Shown in pieces: positions 36,101 to 45,001 of a stretch of 57,404 bases of DNA (the stretch's first letter is position 1; each line of letters starts with the position of its first letter). The position numbers and the translations under genes are program-made. Origin of the DNA: Thermosynechococcus sp. M98_K2018_005 (lineage in GTDB: Bacteria; Cyanobacteriota; Cyanobacteriia; Thermosynechococcales; Thermosynechococcaceae); NCBI RefSeq assembly GCF_015295825.1, contig NZ_DVEH01000036.1:1-57404 (forward strand). Direction: 5' to 3'. A model generated the notes under the pieces. That model worked only from the letters and a program-made list of their open reading frames with translations. It was not told the DNA's origin and did no database searches.

Positions 36101-36923
36101 TCCAGACGAGCATAATCCAGTTGCCGTAACCCTACGCCAAGGAAAGATTGCTGAGCTGCCTGCCCTAGAGAATCTCAATCCCACAGATGTCGTTAACCGT
36201 GCAATCGCTCAAGTGCTCGGTGGCGGTTGGCTTATTGCCCCAATTCGGATCAATGAGCAGATTTGGGGGGCTTTTTCCTTTCAGCGTTTTAATCATTCCA
36301 GCGGCTGGACAGATGAGGAACGCCAACTAATTCTCTCCCTCACCGATCAACTAGCGATTACCATTCAGCAGAAAAACTTGTATGCCTCACTGCAATTGGC
36401 GAATGCCGAACTCTCCCGCCTTGCGACCATTGATGGCCTCACCCAAATTGCCAATCGGCGCTATTTTGACCAGTATTTACAGCAGCAGTGGCAGTTGGCC
36501 CAACGAGAACAGACGAGCATTTCCCTGATTCTCTGTGATGTTGATTTCTTCAAGAACTTCAACGACCACTACGGCCACCAAGCAGGGGATGAGTGCCTGA
36601 TCGCGATCGCGAAAATATTAACCCAAGCGGCACGTCGTCCCACCGATTTAGCCGCACGCTACGGCGGTGAAGAATTTTCCTTGATTTTGCCCAATACCGA
36701 TCTCAGGGGCAGTCTGCGGGTAGCCGAACGCATCCAACGGCTGCTCTATGCCTTGGAAATTCTCCATGTTGCCTCATCGGTGAGCGATCGCGTCACCCTA
36801 AGTATCGGCATTGTCAGCTTGTTACCCCAAGTTGGCCAAGGAGTCAATGAATTCATTACCCTTGCTGATCAGCAGCTCTACCTGGCCAAGCGCGGCGGGC
36901 GCGATCGCTATTGCTATGCTTAA
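33198..36923 (+). pseudogene. Multi-PAS, GAF, GGDEF diguanylate cyclase gene broken by two compensating indels
   Basis: The gene should start at ATG 33198 (MNSQQVSLANHL). It reads in one frame to a TGA at 33645-33647, shifts by one base, continues as a clear PAS sequence (LGYPLEQLPKTLRAWQQ) in the second frame, then returns to the first frame at the G6 run 33763-33768 and stays open to 36923. The predicted intact product of about 1240 residues has about seven PAS domains, a GAF domain without bilin cysteines (from about 35940) and a GGDEF domain with GGEEF and an RxxD inhibitory site (about 36660). If expressed only from the internal start near 33702, it would still give a PAS-GAF-GGDEF protein of 1073 residues. 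It may be real decay or a consensus error. Confidence 0.8.
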
Positions 36924-36924
36924 G

Positions 36925-37424
36925 TTAATGAGCAAAAATCGCCAGTAGAAGGGCCAGAGTCCATTGGGGAGAGCATGACTTGCACGGGCTTTGACGCCAA
37001 ATACGCTTCCCTTGGTGCAGCAGTGTATGGGCATGAATGACGCAGTTGCCACGGTAGAGCGGTAATTCAGTGGGAATCGGGTGATCCAGCAAAAACTGAC
37101 GGCGAAAAAGAAAGTAGCCCGCCGCAGGTTCCATACCCGTCGCTTTCTCCGCTGCCCACATTTTCACCTCGTAGTAGCCAAGTTCCTTAGGCACAGCGCA
37201 AAATGTCAGCCAAGGGTAGGCATCGGCCAGTTGCGCAAGATACGCTTGGGAGGCATCCCCTGTTTAGCAGGACTGCATTAGCGGCAGTGGGGGGTAAATC
37301 TTGGCTAGCAAGGGACTGGAGAACATAGACATCCTGCAGAGGTAGCCGTTCTGTGGGTACAAATCCAGTGTTATTCTCCCAAAAGCCATAAATCAGCCGC
37401 CAAAACCGTAAAGAATTGCAACAT
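36925..37424 (-). pseudogene. Unidentified gene disrupted by one or two frameshifts
   Basis: On the minus strand a protein-like sequence runs from about 37418 (LRFWRLIYGFWENNTGF) to a TAA at 36925. It changes frame at the GGGG run (plus-strand C run 37257-37260): before it reads PTAANAVLLNR, after it DASQAYLAQLADAYPW, which joins smoothly if one G is removed. A second shift near the 5' end may explain why the only upstream ATG (37424) is in yet another frame. The joined product of about 165 residues is rich in Trp, Tyr and Leu with the segments PKELGYYEVKMW and PLYRGNCVIHAHTLL; I do not recognise it. Its 5' end lies inside the hemL promoter region. Confidence 0.6.
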
Positions 37425-37459
37425 GCGCCCTTGTGGGGTTAAGGGTCAGCAGAATTGCC

Positions 37460-37493
37460 TATAATACTGTGAGCACGCCAATGCTTGAGGGAG
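37460..37493 (+). promoter_or_regulatory. hemL -10 element and ribosome binding site
   Basis: TATAAT at 37460-37465, with TG three bases before it, is a good -10 sequence; no matching -35 is clear. GAGGGAG at 37487-37493 is the ribosome binding site, 6 bases before TTG 37500, and decides the hemL start. Confidence 0.55.
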
Positions 37494-37499
37494 TTGACG

Positions 37500-38798
37500 T
37501 TGACCACAACCGTTTTTCAAACCACAAAATCCCAAGAAATTTTTGCCGCTGCCCAAAAACTCATGCCCGGTGGCGTCAGTTCACCCGTGCGTGCCTTCAA
37601 GTCCGTCGGCGGCCAGCCCATTGTCTTTGATCACGTCAAGGGTGCCCACATTTGGGATGTGGACGGCAATCAATACATTGACTATGTGGGGTCTTGGGGA
37701 CCCGCGATCGTCGGCCATGCCCACCCCGAAGTCATTGATGCTCTCCATGCCGCCCTTGAAAAGGGAACCAGCTTTGGCGCCCCCTGCGTGCTTGAGAATA
37801 TCTTGGCGGAAATGGTGATTGCTGCTGTCCCTAGTGTCGAGATGGTGCGCTTTGTCAATTCTGGCACTGAAGCCTGTATGGCAGTGCTGCGGCTTATGCG
37901 TGCCTATACCCAGCGGGAAAAGGTGATCAAGTTTGAGGGCTGCTACCACGGTCATGCCGATATGTTCTTGGTCAAAGCAGGGTCAGGGGTGGCCACCTTA
38001 GGCTTACCCGATTCTCCCGGCGTGCCGAAAGCAACCACTGCCGCCACATTAACGGCACCCTACAATGATCTCGAAGCGGTCAGTCGCCTCTTTGAACAGT
38101 ATCCCAATGACATTGCGGGGGTGATCCTTGAACCCGTGGTTGGTAATGCTGGCTTTATTCCGCCGGATGCTGGCTTTCTCGAAGGGCTGCGGGAGCTGAC
38201 GAAACAGTACGGTGCCCTCTTGGTCTTTGACGAAGTGATGACCGGCTTTCGCATTGCCTATGGCGGTGCTCAGGAGAAATTTGGTGTGACACCAGACCTC
38301 ACCACCCTCGGAAAAGTGATTGGCGGTGGCCTACCGGTGGGTGCCTATGGCGGCCGCGCCGACATTATGAAGATGGTGGCACCGGCGGGACCAGTGTATC
38401 AGGCGGGTACCCTCTCTGGTAATCCCTTGGCGATGACAGCGGGTATTAAAACCTTGGAGATTCTCAGCCGTCCCGGCAGTTATGAACAGCTGGATCGGAT
38501 CACAGGCAAGCTGATCCAAGGACTGTTAGACGCCGCACGGGAATTTGGCCATGGGGTGTGTGGTGGGCACATCAGTGGCATGTTTGGTCTCTTTTTCACC
38601 GCTGGTCCGGTGACGAACTATGAGCAAGCCAAGCAGTCTGATTTGAAAAAGTTTGCGGCCTTCCACCGGGGCATGCTGGAGCAGGGGATTTACCTTGCGC
38701 CATCCCAGTTTGAGGCGGGCTTTACTTCCCTTGCCCATACGGAAGCGGATATTGAGCGCACCATTGCGGCAGCGCGGACAGTGCTGAGTCAGCTGTGA
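37500..38798 (+). CDS. hemL: Glutamate-1-semialdehyde 2,1-aminomutase HemL
   Basis: This PLP enzyme converts glutamate-1-semialdehyde to 5-aminolevulinate, the first committed tetrapyrrole precursor for chlorophyll, heme and bilins. The 432-residue product starts at TTG 37500 ([14 protein letters not shown]) by the ribosome site GAGGGAG. Conserved blocks are [38 protein letters not shown], the GCYHGHAD loop, the FDEVMTGFR cofactor motif and the Schiff-base lysine near 272 in [17 protein letters not shown]. Its end overlaps the convergent CBS-kinase gene by 10 bases. Length and motifs are entirely normal. Confidence 0.97.
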   Translation: MTTTVFQTTKSQEIFAAAQKLMPGGVSSPVRAFKSVGGQPIVFDHVKGAHIWDVDGNQYIDYVGSWGPAIVGHAHPEVIDALHAALEKGTSFGAPCVLENILAEMVIAAVPSVEMVRFVNSGTEACMAVLRLMRAYTQREKVIKFEGCYHGHADMFLVKAGSGVATLGLPDSPGVPKATTAATLTAPYNDLEAVSRLFEQYPNDIAGVILEPVVGNAGFIPPDAGFLEGLRELTKQYGALLVFDEVMTGFRIAYGGAQEKFGVTPDLTTLGKVIGGGLPVGAYGGRADIMKMVAPAGPVYQAGTLSGNPLAMTAGIKTLEILSRPGSYEQLDRITGKLIQGLLDAAREFGHGVCGGHISGMFGLFFTAGPVTNYEQAKQSDLKKFAAFHRGMLEQGIYLAPSQFEAGFTSLAHTEADIERTIAAARTVLSQL

Positions 38799-40903
38799 GT
38801 TTTTACCGTTGTAGCAAGGAGCACCACATCCATTAAGTCCGCAAGGTTGAGGCAGGGAAAGACCATGACATCCCCCAATTGATGAATGGCTCGGCTGCTC
38901 TCTTCGGCCAAGGTAATCATGGGGAGTTTTCGCAGTTTGGGATGATTTTCTAGATGGGCGACCTCGCCAGCGGGTAAATCCCAAATTAGAATGTCGGGTT
39001 GCCAAATCTCCACTAGGAGGTCGGCCTGTTCAAGGTCTTCTGCTTCGAGAAGCCGCAGGTGGGGCAGGCTGATTTCATGGAGTAGGCCGAGGCGGAGTAC
39101 CGTTTGATTGAGGAGGGGACGCTCAAAGGTTGCTTCTTTCAGTCGTGGAAAACACCAGCGATCGAGGACATCAATGAGCAGGCTGGGATGACTACTTAAG
39201 GGCAGCCGTTGCACAAAACCGGTCAAGCCCAAGGGAGTGGCTTCATCGGAGAGGATGATCAACGGAACAGTGGCCGTGAAGGGGCTGGTGGCCAGACTTT
39301 CAACCACATCAGCCAAGCTCAGACTACTGGCGGGACGGACGACAATGGCCGTGGGCTGCAGTTGCTCCAGCTTATCCAGGGCTTCAAGGGGATGGCGAGC
39401 GACCACATAGCCGTAGTGATTGCGCCGCAATGCAGCAGTGGTGTCCATGATCCACGTGGCATCATTGCTCACCAAAAGGATCAATTGAGCTGTAGTGGGC
39501 AACTCAGGGGGAAGTTCCTCAGCGAAGGGCAGCAGCACTGTCCACTCACTGGAGTCGTCAGCTTGGGCAATGAAGGAAAGCTCGCCATTGTGGAGACGAC
39601 AGAGTTGGCGGGCGAGCATCAGCCCCATGGTGATTTCGGCATAGTCCTCGAGGCATTCGTGTAGCAGGCGATCGTGATCCTTAAGGGGAATACCGTGTCC
39701 CTCTTCCCACAGTTGCAGTGCCAGCCAGTTTTGCCAGCGACTCAAGCGCAGTCCATAGCGATCGCTGGGAAAGAGCAGCAGCCACCCCAAAAGATGAGCA
39801 AGAATCTGCCGTAGCCGCAGAGCATCGCCGTAGAGGTACACATGGCTCAAGGGTTGATCAATTTGCCATTGCCAACTCGGCAGGGTCAGATTGTAAAGAT
39901 GCTCCGCCAATTCCTGCGATCGCAACCACAAACCCACCAATTCTACGGTTTCCCATTGCAATTCCAACTCTCGCCAAAGGGCACGGGTGTAGTCCTGCCA
40001 CGCCTGAATGAGGCGATTCATTTGCCAACCGCTACGCTGGATCAGGGCAAGGTAGTCCTGTTGCTCTGGTAGGGGGTGCTGCCACAGGAGTTGGGTGAGG
40101 CCGAGAATCGCCGTTAGGGGATTTTTGAGTTCATGTCCCAAGCTCAGGAGGAGGCGCTTTTGCTGATGGAGGCGCAGTTGGTGCAAATGGGTGGGGGGCG
40201 TCGGATCAGCCTCTTGCCGCCGTTGGGCAAAAAATAACCAATAGCGATCGCTGGCCACCGCGACACCGCTTTCTGCCTTCTCCCAGTCCAACGACGTCAA
40301 ATTCAAGGGAAAGGAACACACCTGCCAGAGCGATCGCGCCTCTAGTGCCTGACAATTCATGCCTTCAAATTTGGGCTGCACCAGTGGCAAGAAATCTGCC
40401 AAGTGTTCTGACCAAGCACAATTTTGCCAAACGACTCTCCCTTGGGCGTTTTGAATTTGTAGCGGCAAAGGCAATTGTTCAATCACCTCCAGCCAAGGCA
40501 AAGGGGGCTGGCAGGCCCAGCGATAGAGCAAACGTTGCTGATCCAGCAGTCCCAAAAAACAACCTTGTGCATCCACAACCGCAATATGGGCTGGCATCTG
40601 GGCTTGGCTGCGCAACCACCCCTGAAACTGCAATAGTGTCCACGTTGCAGGTACCACCATCACGGGCGATCGCCAAGAAGCCGTCACACTCCCCACCGCC
40701 AAGTCGGCTAACGTCCCTTCCCGCTCCAAACTCAACGCCAACCGCCAGCCCTGCACCACTCCCAAGGGTTTTTGCTCCTCATCCACAATGACGATCGTCT
40801 CTGGGAGGGTTTCTTGCCAACGCTGGCACACCTCGCTGAGAGACAAACCTGCCCCCACCGTCATTGCTGGTTCAGTAAAGCTGGCTAGGGAGAGGGAATT
40901 CAT
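38789..40903 (-). CDS. CBS-domain histidine kinase with receiver-like C-terminus
   Basis: The 704-residue protein lacks membrane helices. Residues 10-130 look like a CBS pair, 135-235 a PAS-like segment, and a HisKA helix follows with the phospho-acceptor His in [14 protein letters not shown] (about 258). The HATPase region (about 350-450) is divergent, with only a weak G box ([10 protein letters not shown]), so kinase activity is uncertain. Two receiver-like segments complete it: the first (about 472-585) has no phospho-Asp (AIVVRPAS where an Asp is expected); the second (about 610-704) retains WDLPAG. It is transcribed away from kaiA, so a link with the clock is suggested by position only. 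Confidence 0.82.
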   Translation of the reverse strand: MNSLSLASFTEPAMTVGAGLSLSEVCQRWQETLPETIVIVDEEQKPLGVVQGWRLALSLEREGTLADLAVGSVTASWRSPVMVVPATWTLLQFQGWLRSQAQMPAHIAVVDAQGCFLGLLDQQRLLYRWACQPPLPWLEVIEQLPLPLQIQNAQGRVVWQNCAWSEHLADFLPLVQPKFEGMNCQALEARSLWQVCSFPLNLTSLDWEKAESGVAVASDRYWLFFAQRRQEADPTPPTHLHQLRLHQQKRLLLSLGHELKNPLTAILGLTQLLWQHPLPEQQDYLALIQRSGWQMNRLIQAWQDYTRALWRELELQWETVELVGLWLRSQELAEHLYNLTLPSWQWQIDQPLSHVYLYGDALRLRQILAHLLGWLLLFPSDRYGLRLSRWQNWLALQLWEEGHGIPLKDHDRLLHECLEDYAEITMGLMLARQLCRLHNGELSFIAQADDSSEWTVLLPFAEELPPELPTTAQLILLVSNDATWIMDTTAALRRNHYGYVVARHPLEALDKLEQLQPTAIVVRPASSLSLADVVESLATSPFTATVPLIILSDEATPLGLTGFVQRLPLSSHPSLLIDVLDRWCFPRLKEATFERPLLNQTVLRLGLLHEISLPHLRLLEAEDLEQADLLVEIWQPDILIWDLPAGEVAHLENHPKLRKLPMITLAEESSRAIHQLGDVMVFPCLNLADLMDVVLLATTVKTHS

Positions 40904-41077
40904 GGATACAGCCCTTTTTTGATGGGGGATACATCAAATAATGAAATAGGATGCCGTTTTACGCCGGCTTTGCCATTCCTGAGCGTGTCCTGTCCTTGTG
41001 AGCAGGGCTGTCGATCCTAAGCTTGTAATGAAATGGCAACACTCCTCCAGAAAACACTGCCACCACCAGCGAGAAAG

Positions 41078-41093
41078 TGATAGGATGCTATCA
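41078..41093 (+). promoter_or_regulatory. Inverted repeat in the kaiA promoter region
   Basis: TGATAG-GATG-CTATCA is a perfect 6-base dyad, 27 bases before the kaiA GTG start. Its centre contains TAGGAT, which could also be a -10 element. It could be an operator or part of the 5' leader; the binder is unknown. Confidence 0.4.
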
Positions 41094-41119
41094 GATGCAA
41101 ACCCAAGTTCTGAAAGTAC

Positions 41120-41971
41120 GTGGCGCAGTCAACCGCACTAACAATCTGTGGCTTAGTTTACTCGCCCGCTATTGGCCAAGAATTGGTCCGTTTGCACAAC
41201 TCCAACATCGATGAACTGGTTTACTTTTGCGACGAGAGAGAGTTTTGCACCTACCTAGAGCAGCGGCGCAATAATGTCGCTTGTTTAATTTTAGAATGGG
41301 GAGAGGGAACTCCGCAAATCATTACCTATCTTCACCACAGCGCCACACTCCTGCCCGCGATCATTATCTTTCCTGCCGGCACCTCACCCGTTCCGCCGGG
41401 TCCGCACTACCACATTGCTGAAATCATTCTCACCGCTGACAACCTCCACCAGCTCAACCACCAAATTGAGGAAGCCATTACGGGATTTGTCAAACTCTGT
41501 CCGGGCTGTGCGGTGCCGCCCCATGTCATGTTTCGCATGCCAGCCCTGAAAGAGAGCAGTAATGTCGATCCCCAGCATCGTCTTTCCCAAAAATTGAAGG
41601 AACGGCTCGGCTACCTAGGGGTCTATTACAAACGAGACACGGAATTTTTCTTCCGCCGTATGTCCCCTGCCGATAAACGCAAGCTGCTGGACGAATTGCG
41701 CTCAATCTATCGTACCATTATCCTTGAATACTTTAACACCGATGCCAAAGTTAATGAGCACATTGACGAGTTTGTTAGTAAAGCGTTCTTCGCGGATATT
41801 TCTGTTTCCCAAGTGCTAGAGATTCACGTCGAACTCATGGATAACTTTTCCAAACAACTCAAACTCGAAGGTCGTAGTGAGGATATTTTGCTGGACTATC
41901 GCCTGACGCTCATCGATGTCATTGCCCATCTGTGTGAAATGTACCGTCGCTCTATTCCGCGTGAGGTGTAG
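41120..41971 (+). CDS. kaiA: Circadian clock protein KaiA
   Basis: The 283-residue product starts at GTG 41120 ([16 protein letters not shown]), the same start and length as KaiA of T. elongatus. Residues 1-135 form the N-terminal pseudo-receiver domain, and 175-283 the four-helix C-terminal domain ([15 protein letters not shown] through [15 protein letters not shown]) that dimerises and binds the KaiC A-loop to stimulate autophosphorylation. The linker is short, typical of this genus. kaiB begins 5 bases after the stop, so kaiA, kaiB and kaiC form one transcript. Confidence 0.98.
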   Translation: MAQSTALTICGLVYSPAIGQELVRLHNSNIDELVYFCDEREFCTYLEQRRNNVACLILEWGEGTPQIITYLHHSATLLPAIIIFPAGTSPVPPGPHYHIAEIILTADNLHQLNHQIEEAITGFVKLCPGCAVPPHVMFRMPALKESSNVDPQHRLSQKLKERLGYLGVYYKRDTEFFFRRMSPADKRKLLDELRSIYRTIILEYFNTDAKVNEHIDEFVSKAFFADISVSQVLEIHVELMDNFSKQLKLEGRSEDILLDYRLTLIDVIAHLCEMYRRSIPREV

Positions 41972-41976
41972 CTTCT

Positions 41977-42303
41977 ATGACCCCACTGCGGAAAACCTAC
42001 GTTCTCAAGCTCTATGTGGCTGGCAACACCGCCAACTCCGTGCGTGCCCTCAAGACCCTCAATAACATTCTTGAAAAGGAATTTAAGGGGGTTTATGCCC
42101 TCAAAGTCATTGATGTCCTAAAAAATCCGCAACTGGCGGAGGAAGATAAAATTCTAGCAACCCCAACCCTTGCCAAAGTCTTGCCCCCACCGGTGCGCCG
42201 CATCATTGGGGATCTCTCGAATCGCGAAAAGGTGCTTATTGGTCTTGACTTGCTGTATGAAGAGATTGGTGAGCAAGCCGAAGACGATCTTGATTTGGAA
42301 TGA
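41977..42303 (+). CDS. kaiB: Circadian clock protein KaiB
   Basis: The 108-residue protein is a thioredoxin-like, fold-switching clock protein that binds phosphorylated KaiC and sequesters KaiA. Y8, G89 and D91, residues whose mutation alters fold switching, are present. Compared with the T. elongatus BP-1 sequence as I remember it, four positions differ (T2, A19, E99 and D106 region), all outside the known binding core. The acidic C-terminal tail (QAEDDLDLE) is conserved. It starts 5 bases after kaiA and 69 bases before kaiC. Confidence 0.98.
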   Translation: MTPLRKTYVLKLYVAGNTANSVRALKTLNNILEKEFKGVYALKVIDVLKNPQLAEEDKILATPTLAKVLPPPVRRIIGDLSNREKVLIGLDLLYEEIGEQAEDDLDLE

Positions 42304-42372
42304 GACCTTTCTTCCCCTCGGTTTAGAATAACCCTTTGGAAATCCCTTTAAGAGTGCCGACTTAGAACCTCT

Positions 42373-43929
42373 ATGACTGATACACCAGACAACCAGCCCA
42401 GTTCAACGCCGAAGGTGGCTGCCGAAGTCAAAAAAATCCGCACGATGATCGAGGGCTTTGATGACATTAGTCATGGTGGCCTGCCCCAAGGACGCACGAC
42501 ACTCGTCAGTGGCACATCGGGTACCGGCAAGACCCTCTTTGCGGTGCAGTTTCTCTACAACGGCATTACGATTTTCAATGAGCCGGGGATCTTCGTCACC
42601 TTTGAAGAGTCTCCCCACGACATTATTAAAAATGCCCTGAGCTTTGGCTGGGATCTCCAACGTCTCATTGATCAAGGGAAGCTTTTTATCCTTGATGCCT
42701 CCCCAGATCCCGATGGCCAAGATGTGGCGGGAGACTTTGATCTATCGGCGCTGATTGAGCGCATCCAGTACGCCATCCGCAAATACAAAGCCACACGGGT
42801 TTCCATTGACTCCGTGACAGCGGTCTTTCAGCAATACGATGCGGCCTCGGTGGTGCGGCGGGAAATTTTCCGCTTGGCCTTCCGCCTCAAGCAACTGGGG
42901 GTCACTACCATTATGACCACGGAGCGCATTGAGGAATATGGCCCAGTGGCACGCTTTGGCGTCGAAGAGTTTGTCTCCGATAATGTGGTGATTTTGCGTA
43001 ATGTGCTGGAGGGAGAACGGCGGCGGCGCACGGTCGAAATTCTCAAGCTGCGGGGCACCACCCACATGAAGGGGGAATATCCCTTTACGATCAACAAGGG
43101 TATCAATATCTTCCCGTTGGGGGCGATGCGTCTTACCCAGCGCTCCTCCAATGTGCGGGTGTCTTCGGGGGTCAAGACCCTCGACGAGATGTGTGGCGGC
43201 GGCTTCTTCAAAGATTCGATTATTTTGGCCACGGGCGCCACGGGTACTGGCAAGACCCTCTTGGTCAGCAAATTCTTGGAGACGGGCTGCCAACAGGGAG
43301 AACGGGCACTGCTGTTTGCCTATGAAGAATCGCGGGCGCAGTTGTCGCGCAACGCGTCCTCCTGGGGCATTGATTTTGAGGAGTTAGAACGCCAAGGTCT
43401 GCTGCGGATTGTCTGTGCCTATCCAGAATCAGCGGGTCTTGAGGATCACCTGCAAATTATCAAGTCGGAAATTGCCGACTTTAAGCCTTCGCGGGTGGCC
43501 ATTGACTCCCTATCAGCGCTGGATCGGGGGGTGAGCAATAATGCCTTCCGGCAGTTTGTGATTGGGGTTACGGGCTTTGCCAAGCAGGAGGAGATCACTG
43601 GCTTTTTCACCAACACCACGGATCAATTTATGGGGTCGAACTCGATTACGGAGTCCCATATCTCGACCATTACAGACACGATTTTGCTGTTGCAGTATGT
43701 GGAAATTCGCGGTGAAATGTCACGGGCGATTAACGTCTTCAAGATGCGTGGTTCTTGGCATGATAAGGGCATTCGTGAGTATGTGATTAGTGAGAAGGGG
43801 GCGGAAATTCGCGATTCCTTCCGTAATTTTGAGGGGATTATTAGCGGTACCCCCACCCGTATTGCTGTGGATGAAAAAACTGAGTTGGGACGCATTGTGA
43901 AAGAGGTGCAGGATCTAGACAACGAGTAA
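42373..43929 (+). CDS. kaiC: Circadian clock ATPase/kinase KaiC
   Basis: The 518-residue protein has two RecA-like halves. CI has Walker A GTSGTGKT with K53 and the catalytic Glu pair in FVTFEES (78-79). CII has Walker A GATGTGKT with K294, the Glu pair in FAYEES and the phosphorylation sites S431 and T432 with neighbouring T426 in SITESHISTITDT. KaiC hexamers cycle through autophosphorylation and dephosphorylation with KaiA and KaiB and so keep a circa 24-hour rhythm. All known functional residues are in place. A nested hairpin follows the stop (43945-43973) without a T-run. Confidence 0.99.
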   Translation: MTDTPDNQPSSTPKVAAEVKKIRTMIEGFDDISHGGLPQGRTTLVSGTSGTGKTLFAVQFLYNGITIFNEPGIFVTFEESPHDIIKNALSFGWDLQRLIDQGKLFILDASPDPDGQDVAGDFDLSALIERIQYAIRKYKATRVSIDSVTAVFQQYDAASVVRREIFRLAFRLKQLGVTTIMTTERIEEYGPVARFGVEEFVSDNVVILRNVLEGERRRRTVEILKLRGTTHMKGEYPFTINKGINIFPLGAMRLTQRSSNVRVSSGVKTLDEMCGGGFFKDSIILATGATGTGKTLLVSKFLETGCQQGERALLFAYEESRAQLSRNASSWGIDFEELERQGLLRIVCAYPESAGLEDHLQIIKSEIADFKPSRVAIDSLSALDRGVSNNAFRQFVIGVTGFAKQEEITGFFTNTTDQFMGSNSITESHISTITDTILLLQYVEIRGEMSRAINVFKMRGSWHDKGIREYVISEKGAEIRDSFRNFEGIISGTPTRIAVDEKTELGRIVKEVQDLDNE

Positions 43930-43944
43930 CAGAGAGTCCGTTGC

Positions 43945-43973
43945 AGAAGGAGGGAGTAGGCTCCAATCCTTCT
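43945..43973 (+). terminator. Nested hairpin after kaiC
   Basis: AGAAGGA pairs with TCCTTCT, with GGAG/CTCC nested inside. No T-run follows, so this may be a weak terminator, an RNA 3' end stabiliser or simply chance. It lies 16 bases after the kaiC stop. Confidence 0.35.
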
Positions 43974-44020
43974 CGTCCTATGGCCACATCCTGTTTATGT
44001 ACCCCCTGTAGGCACGCTGG

Positions 44021-44941
44021 ATGCAACTAAATCAGGTCATTGTCGTTCATAAGGCGGGCGATCGCCAGAGCAAGGAATGGGCGGATCGCGCCTCCCGTCA
44101 ACTGCAACAGCGTGGCGCCAATGTGCTCGTTGGGCCGAGTGGGCCTAAGGACAACCCCTACCCCGTTTTTATGGCCTCGGTGACAGAGCCGATTGATCTG
44201 GCCGTTGTTCTGGGGGGAGATGGCACTTCCTTGGCGGCGGCACGGCATCTGGCTGCGGCTGGGGTTCCGATTCTAGCGGTGAATGTGGGGGGGCATTTGG
44301 GGTTTTTGACGGAACCATTAGAGCTGTTTCGCGATATGGAGGCGGTTTGGGATCGCCTTGAGCGGGATGAGTACGCCATGCAACAGCGGATGATGTTGCA
44401 AGCCCAAGTGTTTGAGGGGCCAAAATTGCATCCTGAAGTGGTGGGCGATCGCTACTATGCCCTGAATGAAATGTGTATTAAGCCGGCGTCTGCCGATCGC
44501 ATGATCACCGCCATCCTCGAAATGGAAATTGATGGTGATGTGGTGGATCAGTACCAAGGGGATGGCTTGCTGGTGGCCACCCCCACCGGCTCCACCTGCT
44601 ATACGGTTGCCGCTAATGGCCCCATTTTGCATCCGGGGATGGAAGCCCTTGTGGTAACCCCAATTTGCCCCTTAAGTCTCTCTAGCCGCCCCATTGTCTT
44701 GCCCTCGCGCTCCGCAGTGAGCATTTGGCCATTGGACGATCACAGCCTCAATACCAAACTGTGGATGGATGGCGTACTGGCCACCTCCATTTGGCCCGGA
44801 CAGCGAGTCCAGGTGACGATGGCCGATTGTCAGGCACGCTTTATCATTCTGCGGGATCACTACTCCTTTTATCAAACGCTGCGGGAGAAGTTGGCTTGGG
44901 CAGGGGCACGCATTCCCTACCACAACAACCACCGCAATTAG
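44021..44941 (+). CDS. nadK: NAD kinase
   Basis: The 306-residue enzyme phosphorylates NAD to NADP. The defining GGDGT motif is in VVLGGDGTSLAAAR near 62-75, followed by NVGGHLGFLTE and the second conserved block YQGDGLLVATPTGSTCY near 185-201. Length is normal for cyanobacterial NadK. It follows kaiC by 92 bases and could be on a readthrough transcript, but the hairpin between them and its own spacing leave this open. Cyanobacteria usually have two NAD kinase genes; only one is here. Confidence 0.96.
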   Translation: MQLNQVIVVHKAGDRQSKEWADRASRQLQQRGANVLVGPSGPKDNPYPVFMASVTEPIDLAVVLGGDGTSLAAARHLAAAGVPILAVNVGGHLGFLTEPLELFRDMEAVWDRLERDEYAMQQRMMLQAQVFEGPKLHPEVVGDRYYALNEMCIKPASADRMITAILEMEIDGDVVDQYQGDGLLVATPTGSTCYTVAANGPILHPGMEALVVTPICPLSLSSRPIVLPSRSAVSIWPLDDHSLNTKLWMDGVLATSIWPGQRVQVTMADCQARFIILRDHYSFYQTLREKLAWAGARIPYHNNHRN

Positions 44942-45001
44942 ATCACAACCGCATACTTGCAACGCATCTATAATGGGCGCATTCCTTACGGGTCTTTTGC
45001 G

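Noticed and set aside
43945-43973. Strong rho-independent terminator after kaiC
   Set aside because: A stem is present but there is no T-run, so only a weak call is justified.
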